16,295 bases of DNA, taken from positions 1-16,295 of the forward strand of contig JAZRQA010000063.1 in assembly GCA_045649505.1 (NCBI GenBank). Direction: 5' to 3'. Positions 1 to 8,219 of the stretch are shown piece after piece; positions within the stretch are counted from its first letter, which is position 1, and each line of letters opens with the position of its first letter. Position numbers and translations under genes: made by a program. Source of the stretch: SIG587 sp045649505. Its GTDB lineage: Bacteria; Bacillota; Clostridia; Oscillospirales; Acutalibacteraceae. Under the pieces are notes generated by a model. That model did not search any database. It had not been told where the DNA came from and saw only the letters and a program-made list of their open reading frames with translations.

Positions 1-1034
1 CACCCCTTATCAAGAGATTTTCGCCGTAACTGACCACAGGATGCCTCAATATCTGCACCAAGGGTTCGACGTATTGTTGAATTTAAACCTTTCTTATTTA
101 AAAGCTCACAGAAATTTTGAATATGGTTTCTGTCCGGCTTAGAAAACTTTGTTTCCTCAACGGGATTTGCAGGAATAAGATTGATATGGCACATTATGCC
201 TTTAAGCTTTTTTGCAAGCATCTCGGCACAAGCGGGTGTATCGTTTACACCCTTCATAAGAGCATATTCAAATGATATTCTTCTTCCCGTTGCCTTTTGA
301 TATTTTCTGCAGGCGTTGAGCAACGTATCAACATTCCACTTTCGGTTAACGGGCATTATCGTATTTCGTATCTCATCGCTCGGTGCATGAAAAGATACCG
401 AAAGAGTAATCGGAAATGAATAATTAGCCAGTTTTTCTATACCCGATACAACGCCTGAGGTAGAAAGAGAAATATGCCTAAGCCCTATGTTCATTCCGTT
501 TTCCTGGGAAACAAGCTTTAAAAATTTTACCGACTGCTCGAAATTATCAAGCGGTTCTCCCATTCCCATCATAACGACATTAGATACACGAATATTATTA
601 TCACGTTCTGCAGCAAGAAGCTGAGCTATCATTTCAGATGCGCTTAGATTACGGGAAAGTCCGTTTATTCCCGAAGCACAAAAACTGCACCCCATACGAC
701 AACCAACCTGTGTTGAAATACAAACCGTATAACCGTGATGATATTTCATAAGAACAGATTCTACATACTCACCGTCATTAAGCTGATAAAGATACTTTAC
801 TGTTGAGTCAATTTTACTTTCAAGCCTTCTTACGATTTTAACGTCTGCAATATAACAGCGCTCCTTAAGAAGTTCCCTTAAAGGCTTTGGGATATTCGAC
901 ATTTCATCAAAATCGCATACACCGCTATGGAGCCATTTGAAAATCTGAGCGGCACGAAATTTAGGTTGACCGAGTTCCTTTAAAAACCCCTCAAGCTCAC
1001 TGGGCAGAAGAGACTTTATATCCGTTTTATCCAA
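1..1034 (-). CDS. rlmN: RlmN, dual-specificity 23S rRNA (A2503)/tRNA (A37) C2-methyltransferase, 3' end cut by window
   Basis: This is a radical-SAM enzyme that methylates C2 of A2503 in 23S rRNA and of A37 in some tRNAs. I translated 344 codons by hand from a TTG start. The radical-SAM cluster CRMGCSFC is at about residues 112-119 (Cys112, 116, 119). Cys105 lies seven residues before it, the spacing of the family's second catalytic cysteine. The methyl-carrier cysteine is Cys333 in ASCGQLRRKS. MMGMGEPL (155-162) and SFHAP (214-218, often SLHAP) are also present. The start is TTG at 1034, preceded by GAGGTG and only four bases after the rsmB stop. The next in-frame ATG is well inside the conserved N-terminal domain. 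The family is usually about 345-350 residues, so only a few C-terminal residues are probably missing off the left edge. It is the last visible gene of the yicC-rlmN operon. Identity is very secure. Confidence 0.97.
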   Translation of the reverse strand, partial: MDKTDIKSLLPSELEGFLKELGQPKFRAAQIFKWLHSGVCDFDEMSNIPKPLRELLKERCYIADVKIVRRLESKIDSTVKYLYQLNDGEYVESVLMKYHHGYTVCISTQVGCRMGCSFCASGINGLSRNLSASEMIAQLLAAERDNNIRVSNVVMMGMGEPLDNFEQSVKFLKLVSQENGMNIGLRHISLSTSGVVSGIEKLANYSFPITLSVSFHAPSDEIRNTIMPVNRKWNVDTLLNACRKYQKATGRRISFEYALMKGVNDTPACAEMLAKKLKGIMCHINLIPANPVEETKFSKPDRNHIQNFCELLNKKGLNSTIRRTLGADIEASCGQLRRKSLDKG

Positions 1035-1038
1035 TATT

Positions 1039-2313
1039 TCACCTCGAAATCAAAAGTGCTGTATAAAAACCGTCCGTGCCGTCTATATGCGGCATATATG
1101 TGTAGTCCTGTTTTAATATAAAATCAGGGTTATCTGCTAAAAATTTATCAACTGTTTTTTTGTTCTCTGCTTTTCTCAGCGTGCAGGTTGAATAAATCAG
1201 TCTACCGCCTTTTTTCACCATTTTAGCAGCGTTGCAAAGTATTTCATACTGTATTTTTGATAACTGATTATAGTCAGCAGCAGCATTATATTTTATGTCC
1301 GGCTTGCGACGTATAATACCAAGCCCTGAGCACGGAACATCACACAAAACCGCATCAAACAAAACATTAAACGGCAGTTTTTTTGTAGCATCGAGCGTCT
1401 TTGTTTTAATAATATCAATACCAAGCCTTTGCGCTCCGTCTTTTATAAGCTTTGTTCTGTGCTCATAAAGGTCACACGAGGTTATACTTCCCTTGTTTTC
1501 CATATACTGTGCTACAGTAAAGGACTTTCCGCCGGGAGCAGCACATAGGTCAAGTATATTTTCTCCAGGCTTTGCGTTTAGTAACTTAGCGCAAAGCTGA
1601 CTTGAAAGATCTTGAATATGAAAATACCCTTTTTCAAAAAGTTCGTTTGAGTTTACATTTATTCCATCAGTGACACATATTGCGTTTTCTTCATCCGCAA
1701 TTGTTGCATTTACGCCCTGTTCACGAAGCAGCTCCAAAAGAGAATTTGCTGATATTTTTAATGTATTAACCCTTAAAAAAACAGGAGGTGCTTTAAGAGA
1801 TTCTTCAAGCAACTTACGTGCGGTATCAATTCCGTAATCCTTAATAAAAGAGCCTGTTATCCATTGCGGACAGGAATAAACAACACTAAACTCCTCAACC
1901 GTATCTCCTTTAGGAAGATCAACACCATCTCGCAAGAAACTGCGTAAAACAGCATTAACAAAACCGCTTTGATAGGACACTTTTGATGATTTTATAAGTT
2001 TGACCGCCTCATTAACTGCAGCACTGTTAGGAATACAGTCAAGATAAACAATCTGATAAAGTGCACTGCGCAAAACACATAAGGTAAAAGGTTTAATTTT
2101 AGAAATAGGCGTTTTTATCAGCTTTGATATATAATAATCAAGGGTGATTTTTCTATCAAGCACACCATAAAAAATATTACTTAATAAAGCTTTATTTTGC
2201 GAGGTAAGGTCAGGATTTTCTTTAAATAATGTGCTAAGGGTCAAATTTGAATATGCACCGTCCCGCTCGACCTTTAAAAGTGCAAGGACGGCAAGCTTTC
2301 TGACATTTACCAA
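1039..2313 (-). CDS. rsmB: RsmB, 16S rRNA (cytosine(967)-C5)-methyltransferase
   Basis: A 424-residue SAM-dependent enzyme that methylates C967 (E. coli numbering) of 16S rRNA before 30S assembly. Residues 1 to about 128 form a NusB-like RNA-binding domain. The rest is the Fmu/NOL1/NOP2 methyltransferase, with SAM-binding motif DLCAAPGGK (255-263), motif IV DVPCSGLG (Cys328, expected product-release cysteine) and motif VI YSTCTL (Cys377, expected nucleophile). The start is TTG with a perfect GGAGGT five bases upstream. The gene begins 14 bases after the fmt stop and ends four bases before rlmN, whose ribosome binding site lies inside its last codons, which suggests translational coupling. The fmt-rsmB-rlmN order is the conserved Gram-positive one. 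Length and motifs are typical. Confidence 0.97.
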   Translation of the reverse strand: MVNVRKLAVLALLKVERDGAYSNLTLSTLFKENPDLTSQNKALLSNIFYGVLDRKITLDYYISKLIKTPISKIKPFTLCVLRSALYQIVYLDCIPNSAAVNEAVKLIKSSKVSYQSGFVNAVLRSFLRDGVDLPKGDTVEEFSVVYSCPQWITGSFIKDYGIDTARKLLEESLKAPPVFLRVNTLKISANSLLELLREQGVNATIADEENAICVTDGINVNSNELFEKGYFHIQDLSSQLCAKLLNAKPGENILDLCAAPGGKSFTVAQYMENKGSITSCDLYEHRTKLIKDGAQRLGIDIIKTKTLDATKKLPFNVLFDAVLCDVPCSGLGIIRRKPDIKYNAAADYNQLSKIQYEILCNAAKMVKKGGRLIYSTCTLRKAENKKTVDKFLADNPDFILKQDYTYMPHIDGTDGFYTALLISR

Positions 2314-2327
2314 ATCAGACCTCCGTA

Positions 2328-3251
2328 CTACTGAAGTTTTGTACCAAGCGCAATACTTTTACCGCACAGTAAAGCCTTTACAGTCATAGGTTTCGAGCCT
2401 TCGAGTTGAATATTTTCAAGCTCAAGCGCGGTATTATTTGCGCAGGAAATAACAAGTGTATCTTTATTATTTATAACCGCACCTATGCTACCGTCACCCT
2501 TACATACCTTAGCAGAAAAAACCTTAACCCGCTTGCCATCAAGCATAAAGTATGCAACAGGCCAACCCGAAAAGGCTCGGATTAAACGTTCGAGCTCTAC
2601 TGCATTTTTTGAAAAATCAAGCAGTGCCATCTCTTTTTTTATTATAGGAGCATAGGTAGCCTTTGAATTATCCTGCTTTTTAGGGGTAATTTCACCTTTA
2701 GAGAGTTTATCAAGCGTAGAGCACATAAGTTTTGCTCCAAGAAGGCTTAATCTATCGTGAAGTGTATCTGCTGTTTCCCCCGATAAGATATTGGTACAAA
2801 CCGTTTCTAGCATATCCCCTGTATCCATACCGACATCCATAAGCATAGTTGTAACACCTGTTTGCTTATCGCCGCAAACAATGGACCACTGTATGGGAGA
2901 TGCGCCGCGATGTCGCGGCAAAAGAGAGGCGTGACCGTTAACACACCCGTATTTCGGTAAAGACAAAATTTCTTCGGGCAAAATCTTACCGTAGGCCACA
3001 ACAACAATAATTTCGGGATTCAAATTTTTAATAATTGCCACAGCTTCACCGTTTCGAAGCGTTTTTGGTTGATATACTGTAATACCTTTTTCATTTGCCA
3101 AAACCTTTACGGGCGGAGGTGTTAAAATCTGTTTTCTGCCCACAGGCTTGTCCGGTTGAGTAAATACCCCAACTACCTCGTGTCCTGATTCGATAATAGC
3201 ATCAAGCGTAGGCACGGCAAAATCAGGCGTACCCATAAAAACTACTCTCAT
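2328..3251 (-). CDS. fmt: Methionyl-tRNA formyltransferase
   Basis: A 307-residue enzyme that transfers the formyl group of 10-formyltetrahydrofolate to Met-tRNA(fMet), making the initiator. The N-terminal catalytic domain opens with MRVVFMGTPDFAVPTL. It carries GHASLLPRHRGASPI (about 106-120) with catalytic Asn105 and His107, and Asp143 in DVGMDTGD. The C-terminal OB-like tRNA-binding domain follows from about residue 200. Asn105 is followed by Gly where the family usually has Val or Ile, a small and probably tolerated change. The ATG overlaps the def stop as ATGA, so the enzyme that adds the formyl group and the one that removes it are translationally coupled. Its cofactor depends on the folate pool that FolD, encoded about 8 kb away in this window, helps maintain. 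Confidence 0.97.
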   Translation of the reverse strand: MRVVFMGTPDFAVPTLDAIIESGHEVVGVFTQPDKPVGRKQILTPPPVKVLANEKGITVYQPKTLRNGEAVAIIKNLNPEIIVVVAYGKILPEEILSLPKYGCVNGHASLLPRHRGASPIQWSIVCGDKQTGVTTMLMDVGMDTGDMLETVCTNILSGETADTLHDRLSLLGAKLMCSTLDKLSKGEITPKKQDNSKATYAPIIKKEMALLDFSKNAVELERLIRAFSGWPVAYFMLDGKRVKVFSAKVCKGDGSIGAVINNKDTLVISCANNTALELENIQLEGSKPMTVKALLCGKSIALGTKLQ

Positions 3252-3691
3252 TTTTTTATAAGACGCTCCTTAAAGATAATACCGTTAAGATGATCTATTT
3301 CATGGCAGAATGCACGAGCTTTAAGACCCTCACCCGATACAGTAAAGGTGTTTCCGTGCCTGTCCTGAGCTCGTACGATTACCTTCATAGGTCGTTTTGT
3401 TACCCCATAATCTCCCGGTAAGGAAAGACAGCCTTCGCTTTCGGTCTGTACTCCGCTTTCCTCAATTATTACCGGATTTATCAATTCTATAAGACCGTCA
3501 CCTATATCTACAATACAAAAACGGCGAAGTATTCCAATCTGCGGTGCAGCAAGACCTACTCCTTCCGCCTTATACATAGTATCCGCCATATCATCAAGCG
3601 TTTGGGCTAGCTTATCATCAAAGCTGAGCACACTTCGACATACCTTATGAAGTATTTCATCACCGTATTTCACAATGTTTCTAATTGCCAT
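3248..3691 (-). CDS. def: Peptide deformylase
   Basis: A 147-residue metalloenzyme that removes the N-formyl group from nascent proteins at the ribosome exit. All three family motifs are intact: GVGLAAPQIG (44-53), EGCLS (86-90) and HEIDH (130-134). Cys88, His130 and His134 are the expected metal ligands and Glu131 the catalytic base. The protein ends soon after the third motif, as short type 1-like deformylases do. It lacks the insertions of the longer Bacillus-type (type 2) enzymes. ATG is preceded by GGAGG with six-base spacing, 22 bases after the priA stop. Its TGA overlaps the fmt ATG by four bases. Confidence 0.97.
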   Translation of the reverse strand: MAIRNIVKYGDEILHKVCRSVLSFDDKLAQTLDDMADTMYKAEGVGLAAPQIGILRRFCIVDIGDGLIELINPVIIEESGVQTESEGCLSLPGDYGVTKRPMKVIVRAQDRHGNTFTVSGEGLKARAFCHEIDHLNGIIFKERLIKK

Positions 3692-3713
3692 AATTTTCCT
3701 CCAATGGGTTACA

Positions 3714-6122
3714 TTAAAAAATACTTTCGGGATTTATATCAACAAAAATTGAAACACTACTGTTTTTCTTTATGTTGATAGATTTATGAAGCAGTTCGCG
3801 AAATCTTGAACTGTTTTTTGATTTAATTATCATTCTATAGCGGTAACGATTATTTACCTTAGCCATTGCCGCAGGTGACGGACCAAGTATTATAAGTCTA
3901 ACATCATCGTACTCGCTGTCAAGCTGATTTTTAATATTATCAAACACATTTTTTATTGCGCTTTTTGCATCTTCCCTGTCAGGAGCAGTAGCGCAAACAA
4001 GAGCAATGTCACAGTATGGCGGATATATCATCAGCCTTCGTGTCATAATTTCCTCGTTATAAAAAGCATCGTAATCCTGAGCGGTCGCAAGTTTAATAAG
4101 ATTGCCGTCGGGATGGATAGTCTGAATTATAGCTTTACCGGGGTTTTCACCTCTCCCTGCCCTGCCGACTACCTGAGTCAGCAAGGAAAAAGCGCGCTCA
4201 AAGCTACGAAAATCTTCACTATACATTGCGCCGTCAATGCCAAGAACTCCAACAAGAGTAACATTAGGAAAATTAAGTCCCTTTGCTACCATCTGGGTAC
4301 CAAGCAATATTTGATACTCGCCTGCAGCAAATGCACTAAGCTTATTATCAAAGGCGTTTCTTGCAAGGGTTGTATCAGCGTCAAGACGCAGGACCTTTAC
4401 ACCGGGAAGAAGCATTTCAAGCTCCTCCTCCACCCTTTGAGTGCCAACGCCCATATATTTTAAATGCTGTGCGCCGCATTTTGGACATTTATTGTCAGCA
4501 GGAATTGAATGCCCGCAATAATGGCACATAAGCCTATTATTTGCTGAATGATAGGTCATTGAAATACTGCAGTTCGGGCAGGTAACAACATCGCCGCAGG
4601 TGGGACAAGAAACAAATGTATTATGTCCTCTACGGTTAAGTAAAAGTATAGCCTGCTCACCCTTTGAAACCGTTTCCTCAAGAGCACTTTTTAGTTCAAT
4701 GCTCAGCGAAGAGGTGTTACCGTTTAATATTTGATTTCGCATATCAACGGTTATTACCTCAGGTAAAACAGCGTTACCGTAACGGTTTTTAAGGGTACAC
4801 ATATTATAGTGGCCCGCCTTAGCCGCTGCAAAGGTTTCAATAGAAGGTGTTGCCGATGCAAGAAGTAGAGTTGCATTATTGTAAGCCGCCCTGAAACGGG
4901 CAACATCCCTTGCGTGAAAGCGGGGCGAGGATTCTGATTTATAGCTGTGCTCTTGCTCCTCATCCATAATTATAAGACCTAAATTTTTAACAGGAGCAAA
5001 AACGGCGGATCGGGTACCGATTGCAACAGTGGCTTCACCGCTGTTTACACGGCGCCATTCATCCATACGCTGACCAAGGGACATAGCACTGTGAAAAACT
5101 GCAATTTTATTGCCATATCGGTTACCGAAAATTTGAATTGTTTGCGGAGTAAGCGATATTTCGGGAACCATTATAATAACGCCTTTGTTGTTTTCAAGCA
5201 TATCATCAACAAGTTTTAGAAAAACCTGTGTTTTTCCGCTGCCCGTTACACCATAAAGAAGCCATGGCTTCTTTTCGCAACACGATGCGCAAATGCTATC
5301 ATATGCACTTTGCTGCTCATCGGTTAAAACTATAGGCTGTGCATTATCCGAATTGCTGAAGCGGTAAGGGGTTCTATAAACATCCTTTTGATAGGTTTTA
5401 ATAACTCCTTTTTTTTCAAGAGCACTAATTACACCCAAGGAAACGCCAGTAAAATACTGAATTTCCTTTACGCTTAGTTGGCCTGTGTCTGCAAGTAGAT
5501 AGGCAACCTCACATTGGCGCTGAGTAAGGCCGAGATTTTCTATTTCCTCGACACTAACGCACAGTGCAGCACACTTTCTTGTCGCCTCGCTCACCTGACG
5601 GGACAATGAATTCTCAATATTCACAACACCTGTTCTGATTAGAGAATTAAGCACCGATGAGCAATCGGGCAGAATGGAAAATATTTCGCTTTTATTTATT
5701 CCGGGCCGATTTTCAATTAGAGTGACAACTGCTTTTTGAGCATCGTTAAGTGTATCAGGAACCCTGCCCAAATGATAATTCTCATTTGATTTAAGATTTA
5801 CGCCGACAGGTAAAACTGTACGCACTGCATCAAAATAGGTGCAGAAAGTAGTTTTGTGAAGCCAAATACAAAGCTTAAGCATTTCATCACTTAACACAGG
5901 CTCATTATCAATTACACTGTGAACGCTTTTAAGCTTGCTGTTTTGCGCACTCCTAATATAAATTACAAGACCTTGTCTTAAGCGGTTTGCATTACCAAAG
6001 GGTACCGTAACACGGCAACCGACACTCACCGCTACATCCCGAGGGATAAGGTAATCGTAAGGTTTATCGAATGCAAACTTTGTGCTTTCCAGAACTATTC
6101 CGGCGACCATTGCTTCATTCAA
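3714..6122 (-). CDS. priA: PriA, primosomal replication-restart DNA helicase (superfamily 2)
   Basis: A 3'-5' helicase that recognises stalled forks and D-loops and reloads the replicative helicase. Numbered from the upstream GTG at 6140 (subtract six for the start chosen), an N-terminal 3'-DNA-binding domain comes first (IVLESTKFAFDKPYDYLIP). It is followed by a winged-helix region, Walker A GVTGSGKT (297-304), motif II DEEQ (393-396), and zinc-binding cysteines at 512, 515, 521, 524, 539, 542, 552 and 555. GTQMVAKG (614-621) and TQVVGRAGRG (655-664) complete the helicase core. I prefer TTG at 6122 as start. GGGAGGGG lies eight bases upstream of it and would lie inside the GTG reading, which has no ribosome binding site of its own. 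This gives 802 residues. Motif II has Gln where PriA commonly has His (DEEH). It sits between rpoZ and def, as in Gram-positives, but without coaBC. Confidence 0.96.
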   Translation of the reverse strand: MNEAMVAGIVLESTKFAFDKPYDYLIPRDVAVSVGCRVTVPFGNANRLRQGLVIYIRSAQNSKLKSVHSVIDNEPVLSDEMLKLCIWLHKTTFCTYFDAVRTVLPVGVNLKSNENYHLGRVPDTLNDAQKAVVTLIENRPGINKSEIFSILPDCSSVLNSLIRTGVVNIENSLSRQVSEATRKCAALCVSVEEIENLGLTQRQCEVAYLLADTGQLSVKEIQYFTGVSLGVISALEKKGVIKTYQKDVYRTPYRFSNSDNAQPIVLTDEQQSAYDSICASCCEKKPWLLYGVTGSGKTQVFLKLVDDMLENNKGVIIMVPEISLTPQTIQIFGNRYGNKIAVFHSAMSLGQRMDEWRRVNSGEATVAIGTRSAVFAPVKNLGLIIMDEEQEHSYKSESSPRFHARDVARFRAAYNNATLLLASATPSIETFAAAKAGHYNMCTLKNRYGNAVLPEVITVDMRNQILNGNTSSLSIELKSALEETVSKGEQAILLLNRRGHNTFVSCPTCGDVVTCPNCSISMTYHSANNRLMCHYCGHSIPADNKCPKCGAQHLKYMGVGTQRVEEELEMLLPGVKVLRLDADTTLARNAFDNKLSAFAAGEYQILLGTQMVAKGLNFPNVTLVGVLGIDGAMYSEDFRSFERAFSLLTQVVGRAGRGENPGKAIIQTIHPDGNLIKLATAQDYDAFYNEEIMTRRLMIYPPYCDIALVCATAPDREDAKSAIKNVFDNIKNQLDSEYDDVRLIILGPSPAAMAKVNNRYRYRMIIKSKNSSRFRELLHKSINIKKNSSVSIFVDINPESIF

Positions 6123-6130
6123 AACACTCA

Positions 6131-6138
6131 CCCCTCCC
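6131..6138 (-). promoter_or_regulatory. Ribosome binding site that decides the priA start
   Basis: GGGAGGGG on the minus strand, eight bases before TTG at 6122-6120. The possible GTG start at 6140 overlaps this site and is preceded only by A/T-rich sequence without a Shine-Dalgarno. The alternative ATG at 6110 is 20 bases from the site, which is too far. Confidence 0.75.
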
Positions 6139-6156
6139 ACAGGATTTTATAATTAC

Positions 6157-6339
6157 TTAGATAAGCTCTTTATCCTTAGCTATTTTATCTATTGCAAGGC
6201 TTACGGGTTTTTCAATAATAATTTCGCCCTTTTCTTCTGCTATACCGGCAATATCTCTTGCCTGCTTTGCTACATCGATAACCAGTCTGTAACGGTTGTC
6301 ATAATTTTCAATAAGTTTTCCGATTGCGGGATCTAACAT
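6157..6339 (-). CDS. rpoZ: RNA polymerase omega subunit
   Basis: A 60-residue protein matching RNA polymerase omega, which helps assemble and stabilise the beta' subunit. The diagnostic region is YDNRYRLVIDVAKQARDIA (13-31), followed by EKPVSLAIDKIAKDKEL near the C terminus (43-59). It is shorter than the E. coli protein but close to the small Firmicute forms. The ATG overlaps the last seven bases of gmk, and GAGGTG in the gmk 3' end is its ribosome binding site. The gmk-rpoZ-priA order supports the call. In many Firmicutes coaBC follows rpoZ. Here priA follows after 34 bases. Confidence 0.93.
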   Translation of the reverse strand: MLDPAIGKLIENYDNRYRLVIDVAKQARDIAGIAEEKGEIIIEKPVSLAIDKIAKDKELI

Positions 6340-6941
6340 TTTTCAAGCACCTCATCAATAATTTGTTTTTGTCTTTGTGTTTTTAAGCGTTCGCTTAAAA
6401 TTATATGTGCAATATCCTGTGCTGCCACAGAAATATCGTCATTTACTACTACATAATCATAATCCTTGGCTTTACTAATTTCGCTTAATGCAGCGTTAAG
6501 TCGTTTTTCAATAACCTCGACACTATCTGTTCCGCGAGAGCTTAGCCTTCTCCTAAGTTCGGTAAAGGAAGGCGGCATAATAAATATGCTAAGCGCATCA
6601 GGCATTTTTTCTTTCACCTTTGCCGCGCCGTTAACATCTACCTCAAGAATCATATCTGTGCCTGAGTTAATACAATTATCAACAGGGGCTTTTGGCGTTC
6701 CGTAAAAATTTCCGACATACTCGTTATATTCAAGCAGTTCATCGTTTTCAATCATACAAAGAAATTGTTCTTTTGAAATAAAATGATACTTTTCATCTTG
6801 CCTTTCGCCTTCACGCATAGGCCTTGTAATACAGGAAATGGAAAAGCCAACATCAGGAATTATTTTAAAAAGCTGTTTAAGAACAGTATCCTTTCCCGAT
6901 CCCGAAGGACCCGATATTATAAAAAGCTTGCCCTTACTCAT
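6333..6941 (-). CDS. gmk: Guanylate kinase
   Basis: A 202-residue enzyme that phosphorylates GMP to GDP with ATP, essential for GTP supply and dGTP synthesis. The P-loop is GPSGSGKDT (11-19). The GMP-binding residues expected from the yeast enzyme are all at matching spacing: Ser36, Arg40 and Arg43 in TRPMREGE, Tyr52, Glu71, Tyr80 and Thr82 in YGT, and Asp102. The frame is open up to 6995, but ATG at 6941 is the likely start. It gives the usual N terminus (MSKGKLFIISGPSG) and has GAGGAG ten bases upstream. The gene overlaps the remA stop by eight bases and the rpoZ start by seven, so all three are probably coupled. Confidence 0.96.
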   Translation of the reverse strand: MSKGKLFIISGPSGSGKDTVLKQLFKIIPDVGFSISCITRPMREGERQDEKYHFISKEQFLCMIENDELLEYNEYVGNFYGTPKAPVDNCINSGTDMILEVDVNGAAKVKEKMPDALSIFIMPPSFTELRRRLSSRGTDSVEVIEKRLNAALSEISKAKDYDYVVVNDDISVAAQDIAHIILSERLKTQRQKQIIDEVLEKC

Positions 6942-7206
6942 CCTCACCGTTCTCCTCATCATCAATGGCATTCTCGTCGGTAATACGGTTTGCAACCGTT
7001 TCAGACTGAAGATAGGTAAGTATTATATGGTCGCTATCGGTGATTATAACGGCGCGTGTACGCCTTCCGTGGGTAGCATCAATAAGTGTACCTCGTTCCT
7101 TTGCATCCTGAATAATACGCTTTATAGGAGCAGATTCGGGACTTACAATAGCTATCATTCGATTAGCTGCGACCATATTTCCAAAGCCGATATTTATAAG
7201 TTTCAT
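6934..7206 (-). CDS. remA: RemA/DUF370 family regulatory protein
   Basis: A 90-residue protein that closely resembles Bacillus subtilis RemA (YlzA). RemA is a DNA-binding regulator that activates extracellular-matrix operons and osmoprotection genes. Diagnostic stretches are LINIGFGNMVAANRMIAIVS (3-22), SPESAPIKRIIQDAKERG (22-39) and DATHGRRTRAVIITDSDH (43-60). The arginines of the last block are expected in the DNA-binding ring. The C-terminal tail from about residue 77 is strongly acidic (DDEENGEDE), and its Glu/Asp codons also supply the gmk ribosome binding site. GAGGT precedes the ATG, 15 bases after yicC. The yicC-remA-gmk order matches Bacillus yloC-remA-gmk. The targets in this organism are unknown. 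Confidence 0.93.
   Translation of the reverse strand: MKLINIGFGNMVAANRMIAIVSPESAPIKRIIQDAKERGTLIDATHGRRTRAVIITDSDHIILTYLQSETVANRITDENAIDDEENGEDE
6952..6957 (-). promoter_or_regulatory. Ribosome binding site for gmk inside remA
   Basis: GAGGAG on the minus strand, ten bases before ATG at 6941-6939, lying within the acidic-tail codons of remA. It supports the internal gmk start over any start further upstream. Confidence 0.55.
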
Positions 7207-7221
7207 ATGCTTTTACCTCAG

Positions 7222-8100
7222 TTATTCTATGTTCTGGATTTGTTCGCGGATTTTCTCTATTTCCGATTTAATATCAACCACAGCTCTGGCAATTTCAATA
7301 TCCTGTGCCTTAGAGCCTATTGTATTGGTTTCACGATTCATTTCCTGAACAATAAAATCAAGTTTTCTGCCTATTGCTTCATTACCCTCAAGCAGTTGAG
7401 AAAGCTGCTGCATATGGCTTCGAAGTCTTACCGTTTCCTCGGCAACAGCAACCTTATCTGCAAAAACAGCCGTTTCGGTTAAAAGACGCTGCTCATCTAC
7501 CTGAGCACTTTCAAGAAGCTCTCTAACCTTTTGTTCGATTCTTTCACGGTAAAGTTTAATAGTTTCGGGAGACCTTTCCTCAATAAACTCAACCTTTTTA
7601 AGAATAAAATCAATTCTGTTGTTTACATCATTTTTTAATCGAACACCTTCCGTCTCGCGCATAGCTATAAAAGCAGTAATCGCCTCGTCGGCTACACTAA
7701 GGACAGCATCGGTAACATTATTTGTATCAATATCAGGCTTAGTGATTTTAAAAATCTCGGTATTTCTGGCAACAGTCATTACCGAAATATCGTCCTTAAG
7801 TGAGTACTGTTCGCTTAAAGTTTTTAAAGCATTGATATAAGCCTTACAATATTCATCGTTAATATCAATAAGTGTGTTACCGTTTTCGATATCCTCAAGG
7901 GTTACGTAAATTTCTACCTTACCGCGAGATATACGGCTCTGACAAAAAGCTTTCAGCTTCTCTTCAAGATATTGATAAGCTCTTGGTATACGAGAAGAAA
8001 ACTCAAAATATCTATGATTTACGGATTTAATTTCAACGGTAATATTAAAACCGTTTCTTTCCTGCTCGGCTCTGCCGAAGCCTGTCATACTACGAATCAT
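7222..8100 (-). CDS. yicC: YicC/YloC family endoribonuclease
   Basis: A 292-residue member of the YicC family, whose characterised members (E. coli YicC, B. subtilis YloC) are endoribonucleases acting on RNA turnover. The N-terminal YicC domain begins with the signature IRSMTGFGRAE, then IKSVNHRYFEF (24-34) and SRGKVEIYV (58-66). The C-terminal DUF1732 region includes KLDFIVQEMNRETNTIGSK (246-264) and closes with KSEIEKIREQIQNIE. The middle (about 165-235) is likely helical. It is the first gene of the long minus-strand operon, with a strong promoter about 50 bases upstream and GAGGT before the ATG. Family assignment is firm. The native RNA target here is unknown. Confidence 0.95.
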   Translation of the reverse strand: MIRSMTGFGRAEQERNGFNITVEIKSVNHRYFEFSSRIPRAYQYLEEKLKAFCQSRISRGKVEIYVTLEDIENGNTLIDINDEYCKAYINALKTLSEQYSLKDDISVMTVARNTEIFKITKPDIDTNNVTDAVLSVADEAITAFIAMRETEGVRLKNDVNNRIDFILKKVEFIEERSPETIKLYRERIEQKVRELLESAQVDEQRLLTETAVFADKVAVAEETVRLRSHMQQLSQLLEGNEAIGRKLDFIVQEMNRETNTIGSKAQDIEIARAVVDIKSEIEKIREQIQNIE

Positions 8101-8146
8101 ATAACAACCTCACAATCGGGCATAAACTCCCAATTTACTTCATATT

Positions 8147-8176
8147 ATTTTATCAAATTTTCTACCTGTTTGTCAA
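8147..8176 (-). promoter_or_regulatory. Sigma-A-type promoter for the yicC-remA-gmk-rpoZ-priA-def-fmt-rsmB-rlmN operon
   Basis: On the minus strand a perfect -35 TTGACA (8176-8171) is followed after 18 bases by TAAAAT (8152-8147), one mismatch from consensus. Transcription should begin near 8140, giving a leader of about 40 bases before the yicC ATG. No other strong promoter was noticed in the packed genes downstream. Confidence 0.75.
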
Positions 8177-8219
8177 CTGATATTGCGCTTTGTAACTATT
8201 TTTAACCGTTTCAAAGAAC

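Noticed and set aside
4113..4463. Plus-strand open frame of 116 codons inside priA
   Set aside because: It is antisense to the conserved PriA helicase and zinc region and has no features of its own.
6123..6140. GTG at 6140 as the priA start
   Set aside because: The strong GGGAGGGG site lies inside this extension, directly serving TTG at 6122. No ribosome binding site precedes the GTG.
6838..7482. Long plus-strand open frame (214 codons) opposite gmk, remA and yicC
   Set aside because: It runs antisense across three firmly identified genes, shows no family resemblance and is best explained as a codon-bias shadow.
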